Assembly (NCBI GenBank): GCA_902592545.1
Contig: CACJFA010000001.1
Span: forward strand, 19,151 to 83,150
Length of the DNA stretch: 64,000 nt
Source of the DNA: an uncultured Pelagibacteraceae bacterium
GTDB taxonomy: Bacteria; Pseudomonadota; Alphaproteobacteria; Pelagibacterales; Pelagibacteraceae
Direction: 5' to 3'
A model generated the notes under the pieces. That model was not told where the DNA came from and ran no database searches. It worked only from the letters and a program-made list of their open reading frames with translations. The position numbers were made by a program, and so were the translations under genes. This document shows, in pieces, positions 54,235 to 64,000 of the stretch (position 1 is its first letter; each line of letters starts with the position of its first letter).

Positions 54235-55552
54235 TATTTTTTAATTTATTAATAATTTTAAGAAAATTTGGAAAAGAGGTTTTTATGGAATCTTTATCAT
54301 GTATAATCCAATTTCCCCCAAAAGATAATGCTGCAACGACGCATGTCATGAATACTCTGTGATCTTTTAAATATTTTTTAATAATAATTTTTTTGTCTAT
54401 ATTTAAATTTGGATTACCAAAAATCTTAATTGAATTTTTTGTAGCGATGGTCTTTATGCCCATTTCCATTAAAATTTTTTTCCCCCATTCAAGTCTCGGA
54501 CTTTCCTTTTGATTAAGTTCATTAAGATCTTTAAAAATTGAAACTCCCTTTGCTTTTGCCGCAACTAAGAATATGAGCAGAAATTCATCGATCGCACTAC
54601 TATTCAAAATGGGGGGGCAGTTAATTGGTTTTAAAGATTTGCAACTTATAACTTTGATATCTGATATTAGCTCACCTCTATATTTTTTTTTATTTTTAAA
54701 GACTATTTTAACACCCATTTTTTTTAAAATGGTAATAATTCCAACTCTTGATTTATTTATATTTATATTTTTTATTATTAATTCAGAATTATCTGATAAA
54801 GCAGTTAATACCATAAAGAAAGCGCTTGAACTTATATCAGACGGGATATTGTAATTAAAATTTTTAATTTTTTTAGGTTTATTAATTTCTATTGTGTCAA
54901 TTTTTTTTCCTTCTTTAACTTTAATGGGCAAGTTAAGATACTTACACAATAGCTCAGTATGATTTCTTGATTTTTTAGCCCTGATAATTGTTTTACCATC
55001 TGTTCGCATCCCTGCAAACATTACTGAACTCTTACATTGTGCAGAGCCTTTTTTCTCAAAATATTTTATAGGTTTAAGATTTGATGAACCATAGATTTTA
55101 AGTGGTAAAAAATTTTTTTTTTTTAATATAAATTTAGCACCAAATTTACTCAAAGGATCAGAAATCCTTTTAAAATCTCTTTTTGATAAACTATTATCTC
55201 CAATTAATTTTATTGGATAAGGGGAATTGATCACTAATCCAAGAATTAATCTACCTAGTGTACCCGAGTTGTGCGCATTAATTTTAAGATTTTTTTTATA
55301 TTTGAAACCATTAAGTCCTTTCCCATAAACCTTGCAGTACCTAGTGTTAAGAATTACCTTAATACCTAGTACTCTTATCGCTTTAATTGCTGAAATTACA
55401 TCTTCTGAAATTAAAAGATTTTTTGCTTTTGAAATTCCATCAGCTAGAGATGAAAATAATACCCACCTGATACTTAAACTTTTATCTCCAGGAACATTAA
55501 TTATTTTTTTAAATTTTTTAATTTTTCTGTTAAAAACAACAATATTTGACAT
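54227..55552 (-). CDS. aroA: 3-phosphoshikimate 1-carboxyvinyltransferase
   Basis: VPGDKSLSIRWVLFSSLADG, NAHNSGTLGRLILGL, QCKSSVMFAGMRTDG. Confidence 0.95.
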   Translation of the reverse strand: MSNIVVFNRKIKKFKKIINVPGDKSLSIRWVLFSSLADGISKAKNLLISEDVISAIKAIRVLGIKVILNTRYCKVYGKGLNGFKYKKNLKINAHNSGTLGRLILGLVINSPYPIKLIGDNSLSKRDFKRISDPLSKFGAKFILKKKNFLPLKIYGSSNLKPIKYFEKKGSAQCKSSVMFAGMRTDGKTIIRAKKSRNHTELLCKYLNLPIKVKEGKKIDTIEINKPKKIKNFNYNIPSDISSSAFFMVLTALSDNSELIIKNININKSRVGIITILKKMGVKIVFKNKKKYRGELISDIKVISCKSLKPINCPPILNSSAIDEFLLIFLVAAKAKGVSIFKDLNELNQKESPRLEWGKKILMEMGIKTIATKNSIKIFGNPNLNIDKKIIIKKYLKDHRVFMTCVVAALSFGGNWIIHDKDSIKTSFPNFLKIINKLKNND

Positions 55553-55558
55553 TATTTA

Positions 55559-56335
55559 TTATTTAAGATTAAAGGATTCTCCAAAATAGGCTGATTTAGC
55601 TTCAATGTTGTTTACTAGATCTGCAGGTGAACCTTCTGCAATAATTTTCCCATTGTTTAAAATCATAGCAACATCACAAGTTGCTAGTAGATCTCTTGCT
55701 TGATGATCGCATATGCAAGTTGTTATATGATTTTCCTGTTGTAGATTTACTATAGTCTCCTGTAGCATTTTTATAGTTAGAACATCAAGGGCAGCATATA
55801 CCTCATCTAATAAAAGAACTTTAGGGTCACTTAAAAGTGCTAATGCAATAACCAGTCTTTTTTTTTGACCACCTGATAGAAATTTAGCTTTTATATCTTT
55901 TAAATTTTCAAATTCAAATTTAGTTATCAAGTAATTAATTTTTTCTAATCTGAGGTTTTTATTGTCTATAACAATTTCACTTATAGCTTTAAGGTTATCA
56001 TGAAGAGTTAAATCACTGAAAAAACCTCCATATTGTGGGCAGTATCCAGTTTTAAATTTTTTTGTTCTTATATAGACAGGATAATTTGTTACATCCTCTC
56101 CAAAAATTCTTATAGTACCACTTTTAGGTTTTACCAATCCTGTTATTAAATTGAAAATTGTACTTTTTCCCGCACCATTTGGTCCTAACATTCCATGAAT
56201 CGAATTTTTATTTATTTTGAAACTAATATTATCTAAAATTAATCTATTACCATATGCGAGGGAAACATTTTCAAATTCAATAATTGTGTCTATTTTTTTA
56301 AATGATTTGATACGAAATTTTTTAATTATTGCCAT
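55559..56335 (-). CDS. lptB: LPS export ABC transporter ATP-binding protein
   Basis: GPNGAGKSTIFNLITGL, LSGGQKKRLVIALAL, LLLDEVYAALD. Confidence 0.92.
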   Translation of the reverse strand: MAIIKKFRIKSFKKIDTIIEFENVSLAYGNRLILDNISFKINKNSIHGMLGPNGAGKSTIFNLITGLVKPKSGTIRIFGEDVTNYPVYIRTKKFKTGYCPQYGGFFSDLTLHDNLKAISEIVIDNKNLRLEKINYLITKFEFENLKDIKAKFLSGGQKKRLVIALALLSDPKVLLLDEVYAALDVLTIKMLQETIVNLQQENHITTCICDHQARDLLATCDVAMILNNGKIIAEGSPADLVNNIEAKSAYFGESFNLK

Positions 56336-56336
56336 T

Positions 56337-56918
56337 TTAATTTTTACTTTTTACTTCTACTTTTTCATCAGAATTATACATAAATATTTTTGTATCTTTG
56401 GTAATTGTATCTAATTTAATAACATCTGCTTTTAAAATATTACTAGGGTTAGTGTAAACAACATTTTTTGATATTATTAACAAGTTATTCTTCATTGAAA
56501 AATCAAGATAATTTCCTGTTAATTTATTATCAATATAATCTACCTTAACATTTTTAGAAAAAATAGTGTCATATGTAACAGTATTATATTTTCCAAAATC
56601 TGATGAAATTGTAATTATTTCATTCTTTTTTACTAGATCTATATAAGCAGTTACATTTTTCAGAAAAATAATATCACTATTATTTATATCTATTTCGCCT
56701 TCATCTGCATTTATAAAATATTCATTCCCTTTCAAATCTTTTGAAGAGTATTTTATATCTTTGATTATATTTGAATTTACAAAATCTTTTTCAGTAATTT
56801 CTAAATTTTGCTGAATTATCTTATCTTGTTTAGGTGTTTTAGAGTAAATTAATAAAAAAATTATAAAAAATAGAAAGATTAATATAATAGCAAAACCTTT
56901 AAAGGTAAAAATTTTCAT
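56337..56918 (-). CDS. lptC: LptC-like LPS export protein
   Basis: N-terminal TM, LKGNEYFINADEGEI, position between kdsD and lptB. Confidence 0.75.
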   Translation of the reverse strand: MKIFTFKGFAIILIFLFFIIFLLIYSKTPKQDKIIQQNLEITEKDFVNSNIIKDIKYSSKDLKGNEYFINADEGEIDINNSDIIFLKNVTAYIDLVKKNEIITISSDFGKYNTVTYDTIFSKNVKVDYIDNKLTGNYLDFSMKNNLLIISKNVVYTNPSNILKADVIKLDTITKDTKIFMYNSDEKVEVKSKN

Positions 56919-57886
56919 TAATATATACTTGATTGCAATAAAGTATGAATATGAAGTATTCCTATTGTTTTTTTTTTATTTCTTTTGTCGTGAACACATA
57001 GAGAAGTAATTTTTTTTTCACTCATCAAACTTAGTGCTTTAACAGCAAGTGAGTTTTTTTCTATACTTATTGGATTTTTTGTCATTATTTGATTTACAGA
57101 CATTTGAGAGAGCGTTTCTTTTTTTTCATTAAATCTTCTTATTTGACCGTCTGTAATTATACCTTTTGTTTGTTTTTTTTTATCTTGTATTAATAAGAAA
57201 CCTAATTTTTTTTTTGTTAAAATCTTTAGTGCTGTTTTCATATTTAAATTTTCTTTGACAAAGGGTATTTTATTTCCAATCAACATAATATCTTCAACAG
57301 TTCTAAGTTGAGCTCCAAGACTTCCAGCTGGGTGCAGCTTTTTAAAGTCAAGTTTTCCAAAATTTTTAAATTTCATAACTGTTATAGCCAGTGCATCCCC
57401 AAGAGCTAATTGTGATGTTGTGCTTGAAGTTGGAATTATTTCTCCTGCTTCAATTACTTCAGGAATTAAAAGTTTAATATCAGATGCTTTATATAAAATT
57501 GATTCTTTTTTTGAAACGATTCCGATTAGGAAGATTTTGTTCCTATTAGCGTATTGTATTATATTTTTAAGTTCGTTCGTTTTGCCTGAATAACTCAACA
57601 ATATTAGTACATCATTTTTTGATATCATGCCAAGATCACCATGGGATGCCTCACTTGCAGAAATACTAAATGATGGAGTACCAACAGATGCTAAAGTGGC
57701 AGAAATTTTAGAGGCGATTAATCCACTTTTCCCAACACCACATAAAATTATTTTTGATTGACATTTTGCTATTTTAATAACTGCATCATTGAAAGATTTA
57801 TTTAGATTTTTTTTTAAATTTTGAAGAGCTTTAATTTCTAAATTTATTACATCATTTGCAATGGAGATGAATTTTTTATTTTTCAT
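56918..57886 (-). CDS. kdsD: Arabinose-5-phosphate isomerase (KpsF/GutQ, SIS + CBS)
   Basis: CGVGKSGLIASKISATLASVGTPSFSISASEASHGDLGMI, CBS repeats. Confidence 0.95.
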   Translation of the reverse strand: MKNKKFISIANDVINLEIKALQNLKKNLNKSFNDAVIKIAKCQSKIILCGVGKSGLIASKISATLASVGTPSFSISASEASHGDLGMISKNDVLILLSYSGKTNELKNIIQYANRNKIFLIGIVSKKESILYKASDIKLLIPEVIEAGEIIPTSSTTSQLALGDALAITVMKFKNFGKLDFKKLHPAGSLGAQLRTVEDIMLIGNKIPFVKENLNMKTALKILTKKKLGFLLIQDKKKQTKGIITDGQIRRFNEKKETLSQMSVNQIMTKNPISIEKNSLAVKALSLMSEKKITSLCVHDKRNKKKTIGILHIHTLLQSSIY

Positions 57887-58506
57887 TAATGTGACCAGAT
57901 ATCATCCTTGAATAAAGCTAAGTCAAGATCTACTCTAGTTTTTAAAAATTTCAAACAATCTTGATATAATTTTATTCTATTTTCTCTTTCTAATATTTTG
58001 GTTAGTTCATAATGAATTTTATGTAAATATATAACATCATTTGCACAATATTTTAATTGGGCTTGAGTCAAGTCTCCACCAAAATCTGAATTTTGAAATT
58101 GTTTATTTACATCTATATTTATAAATTCCTTTATTAAAGTTTTCAGAGAATGATTATCAGAATAAGATCTAGCTAATTTTGAGGCAATTTTAGTATCTAA
58201 AATATTATTTGTATCAGTTTTTAAATAGAATTTAATGTGAGCAATATCAGCTCTCCCATAGTGAAATATTTTCTTAATATGTTCATTATGAAGTATTTTA
58301 ACTAGATTTGGTGCATTATAATTATTTCTATCTAATTGTATTATATGAGTATCTGAATTTCCTGAAGATATTTGAATTAAACACAAAGGATCACGTCTAA
58401 CATTCAGCCCCATAAATTCCCCATCAACCGCTATTATATTGCCTAATTCCAAATCATCTGGTAGATCGTTTTTGTGTAATTGAATATTATTACTCATTTT
58501 AAACAT
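57886..58506 (-). CDS. rnd: Ribonuclease D-like 3'-5' exonuclease
   Basis: AVDGEFMGLNVRRDPLCLIQIS, KIFHYGRADIAHIKFYL, YCANDVIYLHKIH. Confidence 0.9.
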   Translation of the reverse strand: MFKMSNNIQLHKNDLPDDLELGNIIAVDGEFMGLNVRRDPLCLIQISSGNSDTHIIQLDRNNYNAPNLVKILHNEHIKKIFHYGRADIAHIKFYLKTDTNNILDTKIASKLARSYSDNHSLKTLIKEFINIDVNKQFQNSDFGGDLTQAQLKYCANDVIYLHKIHYELTKILERENRIKLYQDCLKFLKTRVDLDLALFKDDIWSH

Positions 58507-58512
58507 ATATAT

Positions 58513-59484
58513 ATGAAAGCAAAAAATTGTCTAATTTTTGGTGGTAGTGGTCAAATAGGCAGAAACTTAATAAGAAAACTGACAAAAAACAATTTTAGGG
58601 TCACGGTAGTTACCAGAAATGTACACCAAAAAAGCTATATAATAAAAACTCAGGCTAATGCAGGATATTTAGATATAGTTGAGTCAAATATTTTTGATGA
58701 AAATAAAATTAGAAACCTTTTTCAGAAAGCTGAAATTTGTATAAACTTAATTGGAATTTTATTTGAAGATAAAAAAGGAAATTCCTTTAAAAATATTCAT
58801 ACAGTTTTTCCATCCTTGTTAGCTAAATTAAGTAAACAATATAATCTTAAACATTTTGTACATTTATCAGCTCTAGGAATTAATGAGGCAATAGACTCAG
58901 ATTATGCGAGAAGTAAACTTGAAGGAGAAAAAGAGATTATTAAAAATTTTCCTTTAGCTACTATTCTAAGACCTTCAGTTGTTTATTCTGTTGATGACAA
59001 TTTTACTACATATTTTATGACTTTGTTTAACAGACTTCCTATTTTTCCACTTTATTACAATGGCAAAACTAAGTTTGCTCCTATTCATTGTTCGGATTTA
59101 ACTGATACAATTCAATATGTAATTTCAAAAAATATTTATTCAAAAATTATCGAGTGTGTAGGACCTGAAATAATAAGTTTTAAAGATATTTTACAAAGAT
59201 TATTAAATCTAATGGGTAAAAAAAGAATTTTATTACCTTTTCCATTACCTTTAGCAGAAATATTTGCAAGAATACTTGAAATTTCCCCAAAACCATTGCT
59301 TACTAAAGATCAATTAAGACTGCTAAAATACGATAATATTTCATCAGGTAAATATAAAACGAATGCAGATATTGGAATTCCAAGTCTTAGAAATTTTGAT
59401 GAAGAAGTAAAAAAATATTGTTATATGTGGAGAGATGGTGGGCAATTTTCAACTGAAAAATATAATAAAGATTTAAAGATTTAG
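58513..59484 (+). CDS. NAD(P)-binding SDR/NDUFA9-like (complex I-associated) protein
   Basis: CLIFGGSGQIGRNLIRKL Rossmann; HFVHLSALGINEAIDSDYARSKLEGEKEI; start at MKAKNC. Confidence 0.88.
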   Translation: MKAKNCLIFGGSGQIGRNLIRKLTKNNFRVTVVTRNVHQKSYIIKTQANAGYLDIVESNIFDENKIRNLFQKAEICINLIGILFEDKKGNSFKNIHTVFPSLLAKLSKQYNLKHFVHLSALGINEAIDSDYARSKLEGEKEIIKNFPLATILRPSVVYSVDDNFTTYFMTLFNRLPIFPLYYNGKTKFAPIHCSDLTDTIQYVISKNIYSKIIECVGPEIISFKDILQRLLNLMGKKRILLPFPLPLAEIFARILEISPKPLLTKDQLRLLKYDNISSGKYKTNADIGIPSLRNFDEEVKKYCYMWRDGGQFSTEKYNKDLKI

Positions 59485-59501
59485 AGAAAATTTAAATTAA
59501 A

Positions 59502-59996
59502 TCAGGCTGATTGTATTTTTTTTTCTATAAATTCTGGAACTTCATCTTTTTCTGCAACTTCTTCTTTTTTACCTTTTGGCTGATAAGCGTAAAGCAAATG
59601 TAATTTGCAATAAGAAAAATCTTTTAAAGATGATCTTCCACAAAAATAAAACGAACTTTCATCTGGATGACCAATTGGCCATTTACATGAATTTTCATCA
59701 AGCTCTTCTAACTGTTTCGGGTTTTCTGGTTCAAAATCTTTTTCGATTATCAATGATTTAAATTTGTTTCTTCTGCCTCTTTTTATTTTATAATTTTTTT
59801 CTTCTGAGGAATTTTCAAAATTTTGACTTGAAGCAGCTGTTCTAGTTTTTATTTTCGCAGACAAGTTTAGTCTGTGAGCTTTACCTATAACTGCATTTCG
59901 ACTTATGCCCCCAATTATTTCAGCAATTTGGCTAGCAGTATTACCTTTACCCCAAAGCTCTTTCAATTTTGCAACTTTTTCTTCAGTCCAACTCAT
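59502..59996 (-). CDS. gcrA: GcrA family cell-cycle regulator
   Basis: MSWTEEKVAKLKELWGKGNTASQIAEIIGGISRNAVIGKAHRLNLSAK; C-terminal CKWPIGHP...FCG. Confidence 0.93.
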   Translation of the reverse strand: MSWTEEKVAKLKELWGKGNTASQIAEIIGGISRNAVIGKAHRLNLSAKIKTRTAASSQNFENSSEEKNYKIKRGRRNKFKSLIIEKDFEPENPKQLEELDENSCKWPIGHPDESSFYFCGRSSLKDFSYCKLHLLYAYQPKGKKEEVAEKDEVPEFIEKKIQSA

Positions 59997-60165
59997 AATC
60001 AATATGTTGTATCTTGTTTATATAAAACAACAATATACTGATATAAAATTAAATTAAACAATCAAAAAATGAGACTTATCAACATTAAATTTAGTTATTA
60101 AGTGTGTATATATTTTCAATCCCAACTTGTATTAATAATTAAACTTTATAAAACAATTTAAATTT

Positions 60166-61333
60166 ATGAGTTATTTGGCAAAAAATTATAACAGAAAAAA
60201 AATTTCCTTTAAATATGGCAAAGGAAGTTATCTGTATTCTGCTAATAAAAAAAAATATTTAGATTTTGTGCAGGGAATAGCAGTTAATTCTTTAGGTCAT
60301 GCAAATCCTAAATTAATAAAAACTATAAAAGATCAATCAAAAAAATTATGGCATGTATCTAATGCATTTCAAATTCCAGAGGGAGAAAAATTAGCCAAAA
60401 AGTTATGTAAAAAAAACTTTTGCTGATTATGTAATGTTTCAAAATAGTGGAGCCGAAGCTACGGAAGCAGCAATCAAAGTTGCAAGAAGATATTTTTACT
60501 CAATAGGTAAACCAAATAAAAATAGGATTTTATGCATTAAAAACTCCTTTCACGGAAGAACTTTAGCAGCAATTTTTGCTAGTGGATCAAAGAAAATGAC
60601 CGAGGGATTTGGTCCAAAAGTAACAGGGTTTGATCATTTCAGTTTTGGCGATCATAATTCTCTTAAAAAGAAAATTAACAAAAACACAGCTGCAATTATG
60701 CTTGAAACAATTATGGGTGAAGGAGGTATAAAAGTTATTCCTGATTGGTGCTTAAAGGAATTAAGAGCATTATGTAATAAGAAAAAAATATTATTAATCC
60801 TGGATGAAGTTCAATGTGGAATTGGAAGATCAGGAGATTTTTTCGCTTTTGAAAAATCAAAAGTAAAACCTGATATTGTACCAATTGCAAAAGGAATAGG
60901 TGGAGGATTTCCTATTGGAGCAGTGTTAATGAATAAAAAAGTTGCATCAGGAATGACTCCAGGTACTCACGGATCAACATTCGGAGGAAATCCTTTGGCC
61001 ATGTCTGTTGGAAATACTGTAATGGATATTATATCAAATAAGAAATTTTTAAATAATGTAAAAAGTCTATCAAAATATTTTTTATTTAAATTAAATAAAG
61101 TTCAGGAACAATATCCAAATTTGATTAAACAAATAAGAGGAAGAGGTTTTTTGATTGGGATACAGTTATATAAAGATCAAACTGAATTCATTAAAAAATT
61201 GATGGATAATCAGTTATTGACTATTCGAGCAGCAGAAAATGTTGTTCGTATTTTACCTCCATTAAATGTTAAAAAAAATGAAATAGATTTAGCTATAAAA
61301 ATTATTGAAAAAGTTTGTTCACAAATAAAATAA
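60166..61333 (+). pseudogene. argD: Acetylornithine aminotransferase, split by an apparent +1 frameshift at A8 (ORFs 60166..60426 and 60434..61333)
   Basis: ORF1 SYLAKNYNRKKISFKYGKGSYLYS...; ORF2 MFQNSGAEATEAAIKVARRYF, ILDEVQCGIGRSGDFFAFE, GSTFGGNPLA. Removing one A gives ...KLCKKTFADYVMFQNSGAEA... Confidence 0.92.
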
Positions 61334-61334
61334 T

Positions 61335-62264
61335 ATGAAACATTTCATTAATTTAAAAGATATACCCGCAAAAGATTTGAGAAAGATTATTACCGATGCT
61401 AAAAAAAGAAAAAGTTTAAGAAAAAAACTAAGCACATTAGAGGTTGATAAGGGTGCGCCCCTAAAAGGAAAATTATTAATCCAAATGTTTGAAAAATCTA
61501 GTTTGCGAACAAGATTAAGCTTTTATTTAGCTATCAAACAATTAGGCGGTGGTACTTTGACTTTAAGATCCAATGAGCTTCATTTGGGTCAAGGTGGAGA
61601 GAGCATTGCTGATACGGCCAAAATTCTTTCGACCTATGGTGATGGATTTATGCTTAGAACTGATAGTGATAAAAAAGTTGAAAATTTTGAAAAATATTTA
61701 TCTATACCTGTTATCAATGGCTTAAGTCCTTCATCTCATCCAACTCAGGTTTTATCAGATGTTTTTACTGTTGAGGAGATAATGAAAAAACCTATTTCAA
61801 AATTAAATATTTCTTGGATTGGTGATGCAAATAATGTTTTAGCTAGTTTAATAGCTGCATCAGTAAAATTTTCTTTCAAGTTAAGTATTGGTTGTCCAAA
61901 AAAATTTGAACCAGGAAAAGAAGTTAGAACTTGGGTCAAAAAAAATAATAAAAAAATTTATATTTATAATGATGCAAAAAAAGCAGTTTCAAATGCAGAT
62001 GTAATTTTTTCTGATAAAGTTATTTCTTTAAATGACAAAGTTAATAAGAGGAAAAAAATACAAGCATTTAAAAATTTTAAAATTGATAAAAAATTAATGA
62101 GTTATGCAAAAAAAAATTGCATTTTTTTACATTGTTTACCTAGAGGAGACGAAGTGAGTGATAATGTTTTCTTGGGAAAAAAATCTCATGTATGGCAACA
62201 AGCACTCAATAGAGTTCACGTACAAAAAAGTATTTTATTATATTGTTTTGGAAAATTAAGGTAG
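61335..62264 (+). CDS. argF: Ornithine carbamoyltransferase
   Basis: MFEKSSLRTRLSFYLAIKQLGG, HPTQVLSDVFTV, HCLPRGDEVSD. Confidence 0.96.
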   Translation: MKHFINLKDIPAKDLRKIITDAKKRKSLRKKLSTLEVDKGAPLKGKLLIQMFEKSSLRTRLSFYLAIKQLGGGTLTLRSNELHLGQGGESIADTAKILSTYGDGFMLRTDSDKKVENFEKYLSIPVINGLSPSSHPTQVLSDVFTVEEIMKKPISKLNISWIGDANNVLASLIAASVKFSFKLSIGCPKKFEPGKEVRTWVKKNNKKIYIYNDAKKAVSNADVIFSDKVISLNDKVNKRKKIQAFKNFKIDKKLMSYAKKNCIFLHCLPRGDEVSDNVFLGKKSHVWQQALNRVHVQKSILLYCFGKLR

Positions 62265-62795
62265 CGGCAAAGGGCTGTCTGAATTCTCATTTAGATATTT
62301 TATTACAGAGGCTCTATCTTTTTCTTTTCTAAGACCTGCATATGCCATCTTTGTTCCCTTTATCCATTTAGCGGGTTTAATTAAAAATCCGTTCAGTTCT
62401 TCAAAAGTCCAATTCTTATCATATGCTGCTAGCGCTTTGGAATATTTATAGTTTTCAATCTCTCCAACTTTTCTTCCTACAACATTATACAGAGCTGGAC
62501 CTATAGCATTTTTTCCTCCCTTAACAATTGAATGACAAGCTGCACATTTTTTAAAAACTTTTTCACCATGTGCAATATCTCCCATTGCCATCAATGCTGA
62601 TATATCAATTTTGTCTGACGTGGTGCTTGAGCTGGTTGTGGATACAGTAGTGGCAGCTTCTACTTCAACTGAATAACCAGGTGTTTTAGGTTTTTCTACG
62701 TGGAATATAACATCAGATAATTTTCCAATACCGATAACAAGCAAAGCAACCATTAAAACTGCAGCAACTATTTTATTTATTTCGAAAGAATCCAT
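62256..62795 (-). CDS. Membrane-anchored c-type cytochrome
   Basis: N-terminal TM, haem motif CAACH, GPALYNVVGRKVGEI, KGTKMAYAGL (axial Met). Confidence 0.93.
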   Translation of the reverse strand: MDSFEINKIVAAVLMVALLVIGIGKLSDVIFHVEKPKTPGYSVEVEAATTVSTTSSSTTSDKIDISALMAMGDIAHGEKVFKKCAACHSIVKGGKNAIGPALYNVVGRKVGEIENYKYSKALAAYDKNWTFEELNGFLIKPAKWIKGTKMAYAGLRKEKDRASVIKYLNENSDSPLPLP

Positions 62796-62908
62796 TTTTT
62801 CTAAATTTTGTAGTGAACGTATAACATGATAAATTAAAAAAAAGCTAAAATTTAATGTATAAATTTGCCTCTATAGTTGTTTAATGAGTATAATAATTTG
62901 AAAATATA

Positions 62909-63640
62909 ATGAAAACTTTAGTAATTATACCCTCTAGGATGTCCGCTACAAGGCTTCCAGGTAAACCTTTGCTAAAAATAAATGGTTTATCAATTATTTC
63001 ACATGTATCTAAAAAAGCAGTAGAGGCCAATATCGGAGAAGTGATTGTAGCTACAGAGGACCAGGAAATTATTGACGATGTTAAAGGAAATGGTTTCAAC
63101 GCTATTATGACTAGCAATAAACACAAAACAGGCACAGATAGAATTCACGAGGCACTTAAAAAATCAAATATTAAGGATGTTGATTTTATTATGAATTTAC
63201 AAGGTGATGAACCAGCAATCGACATCCAAGATATAGTAAGATTGAATGATAAAATGTTACAAAATCCCTCTAAAATAGGAACTCTTGCATCGATAATAAA
63301 AGAAAATAAAAATTTTAAAAATGAAAATATTGTAAAGGTAATTACTGAAAATGCTTTAGGAGAGAACAATTTTCCAAAGGGTATTTCTTTTTTAAGAATG
63401 TCTGAGAGAATAGATAATATATATCATCATATTGGAGTTTACTGCTATTCAAAAGATTCACTCGAAAAATTTGTTCAACTAAGTCAATCTAAAAATGAAA
63501 TAGAAAATCGGTTAGAGCAATTAAGAGCATTAGATAATAATATTGATATTAATGTTTCACTTGCAAAGTCATCTCCAATAGGGGTAGATACAGAGGAAGA
63601 TTATCTAGCCTTAAAAAAAATAATGGAATATAAGATTTGA
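62909..63640 (+). CDS. kdsB: 3-deoxy-manno-octulosonate cytidylyltransferase
   Basis: IIPSRMSATRLPGKPLLKINGLSII, TGTDRIHEAL, LQGDEPAID. Confidence 0.96.
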   Translation: MKTLVIIPSRMSATRLPGKPLLKINGLSIISHVSKKAVEANIGEVIVATEDQEIIDDVKGNGFNAIMTSNKHKTGTDRIHEALKKSNIKDVDFIMNLQGDEPAIDIQDIVRLNDKMLQNPSKIGTLASIIKENKNFKNENIVKVITENALGENNFPKGISFLRMSERIDNIYHHIGVYCYSKDSLEKFVQLSQSKNEIENRLEQLRALDNNIDINVSLAKSSPIGVDTEEDYLALKKIMEYKI

Positions 63641-64000
63641 TGAGTAAAATTTATTTTCAGGGAACCTTTGGTGCATATTCTCATTTAGCAGCGCTTTCAA
63701 TCGATTCTAAAGCAGAAATTTTACCTTGTAAAACTTTTGATGATTGTTTTAACAAAGCATCTGAAGAACCAGATACCAGAATTATAATTCCAGAGTCAAA
63801 TAGAATTACCGGTAACATTGGAATTGAATATTTAATTTTTAAACATAGGCTAAATATTTATAAAGAGCATTTTCAAAAAATTGAGCATAATTTATTAGGA
63901 CAGCCTGGGGCAAAATTAAAAGATATCAAAGAAGTATACTCACACGCACAAGGATTGTCCCAGTGTTCAAAATTTATAAAAGAAAATAATTTAGCAGAAC
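63640..64000 (+). CDS. pheA: Prephenate dehydratase, N-terminal part (truncated by window end)
   Basis: MSKIYFQGTFGAYSHLAALSIDSKAEILPCKTFDDCFNKASEEPDTRIIIPESNRITGNIG; ATGA overlap with kdsB. Confidence 0.92.
   Translation, partial: MSKIYFQGTFGAYSHLAALSIDSKAEILPCKTFDDCFNKASEEPDTRIIIPESNRITGNIGIEYLIFKHRLNIYKEHFQKIEHNLLGQPGAKLKDIKEVYSHAQGLSQCSKFIKENNLAE

Overview
The window is a compact, AT-rich alphaproteobacterial core-genome segment. Gene content and order (thrS-infC-rpmI-rplT-pheST; rpmH-rnpA-yidD-yidC; murA-DUF2948-hisD-infA; rpsA-ihfB-pyrF-trpFBA-accD-folC) and the very short or overlapping gene boundaries look like a SAR11/Pelagibacter-type genome. That taxonomic call is an inference from composition and synteny. 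I find about 60 protein genes, including an rpmH that the ORF track omits, four tRNA genes (Ser-GGA, Thr-GGT, Phe-GAA, His-GTG), and no CRISPR array, rRNA, prophage or transposon. I found no clear large undescribed system. The best leads are: (1) argD split by an apparent +1 frameshift at an A8 run; (2) tRNA-Phe and tRNA-Thr with non-consensus D-/T-loop nucleotides; (3) a tRNA-His without an encoded G-1, lying 4 nt before hisS in a tRNA-His/hisS/hisZ/hisG cluster; (4) a three-gene nuclease cassette of rmuC, a phage-like PD-(D/E)XK exonuclease and exonuclease I; (5) a SET-domain methyltransferase next to an HDAC-family deacetylase; (6) a BolA/DnaJ/CobS/CobT block with no cobalamin genes nearby; and (7) several unannotated small ORFs and a possible intergenic sRNA.
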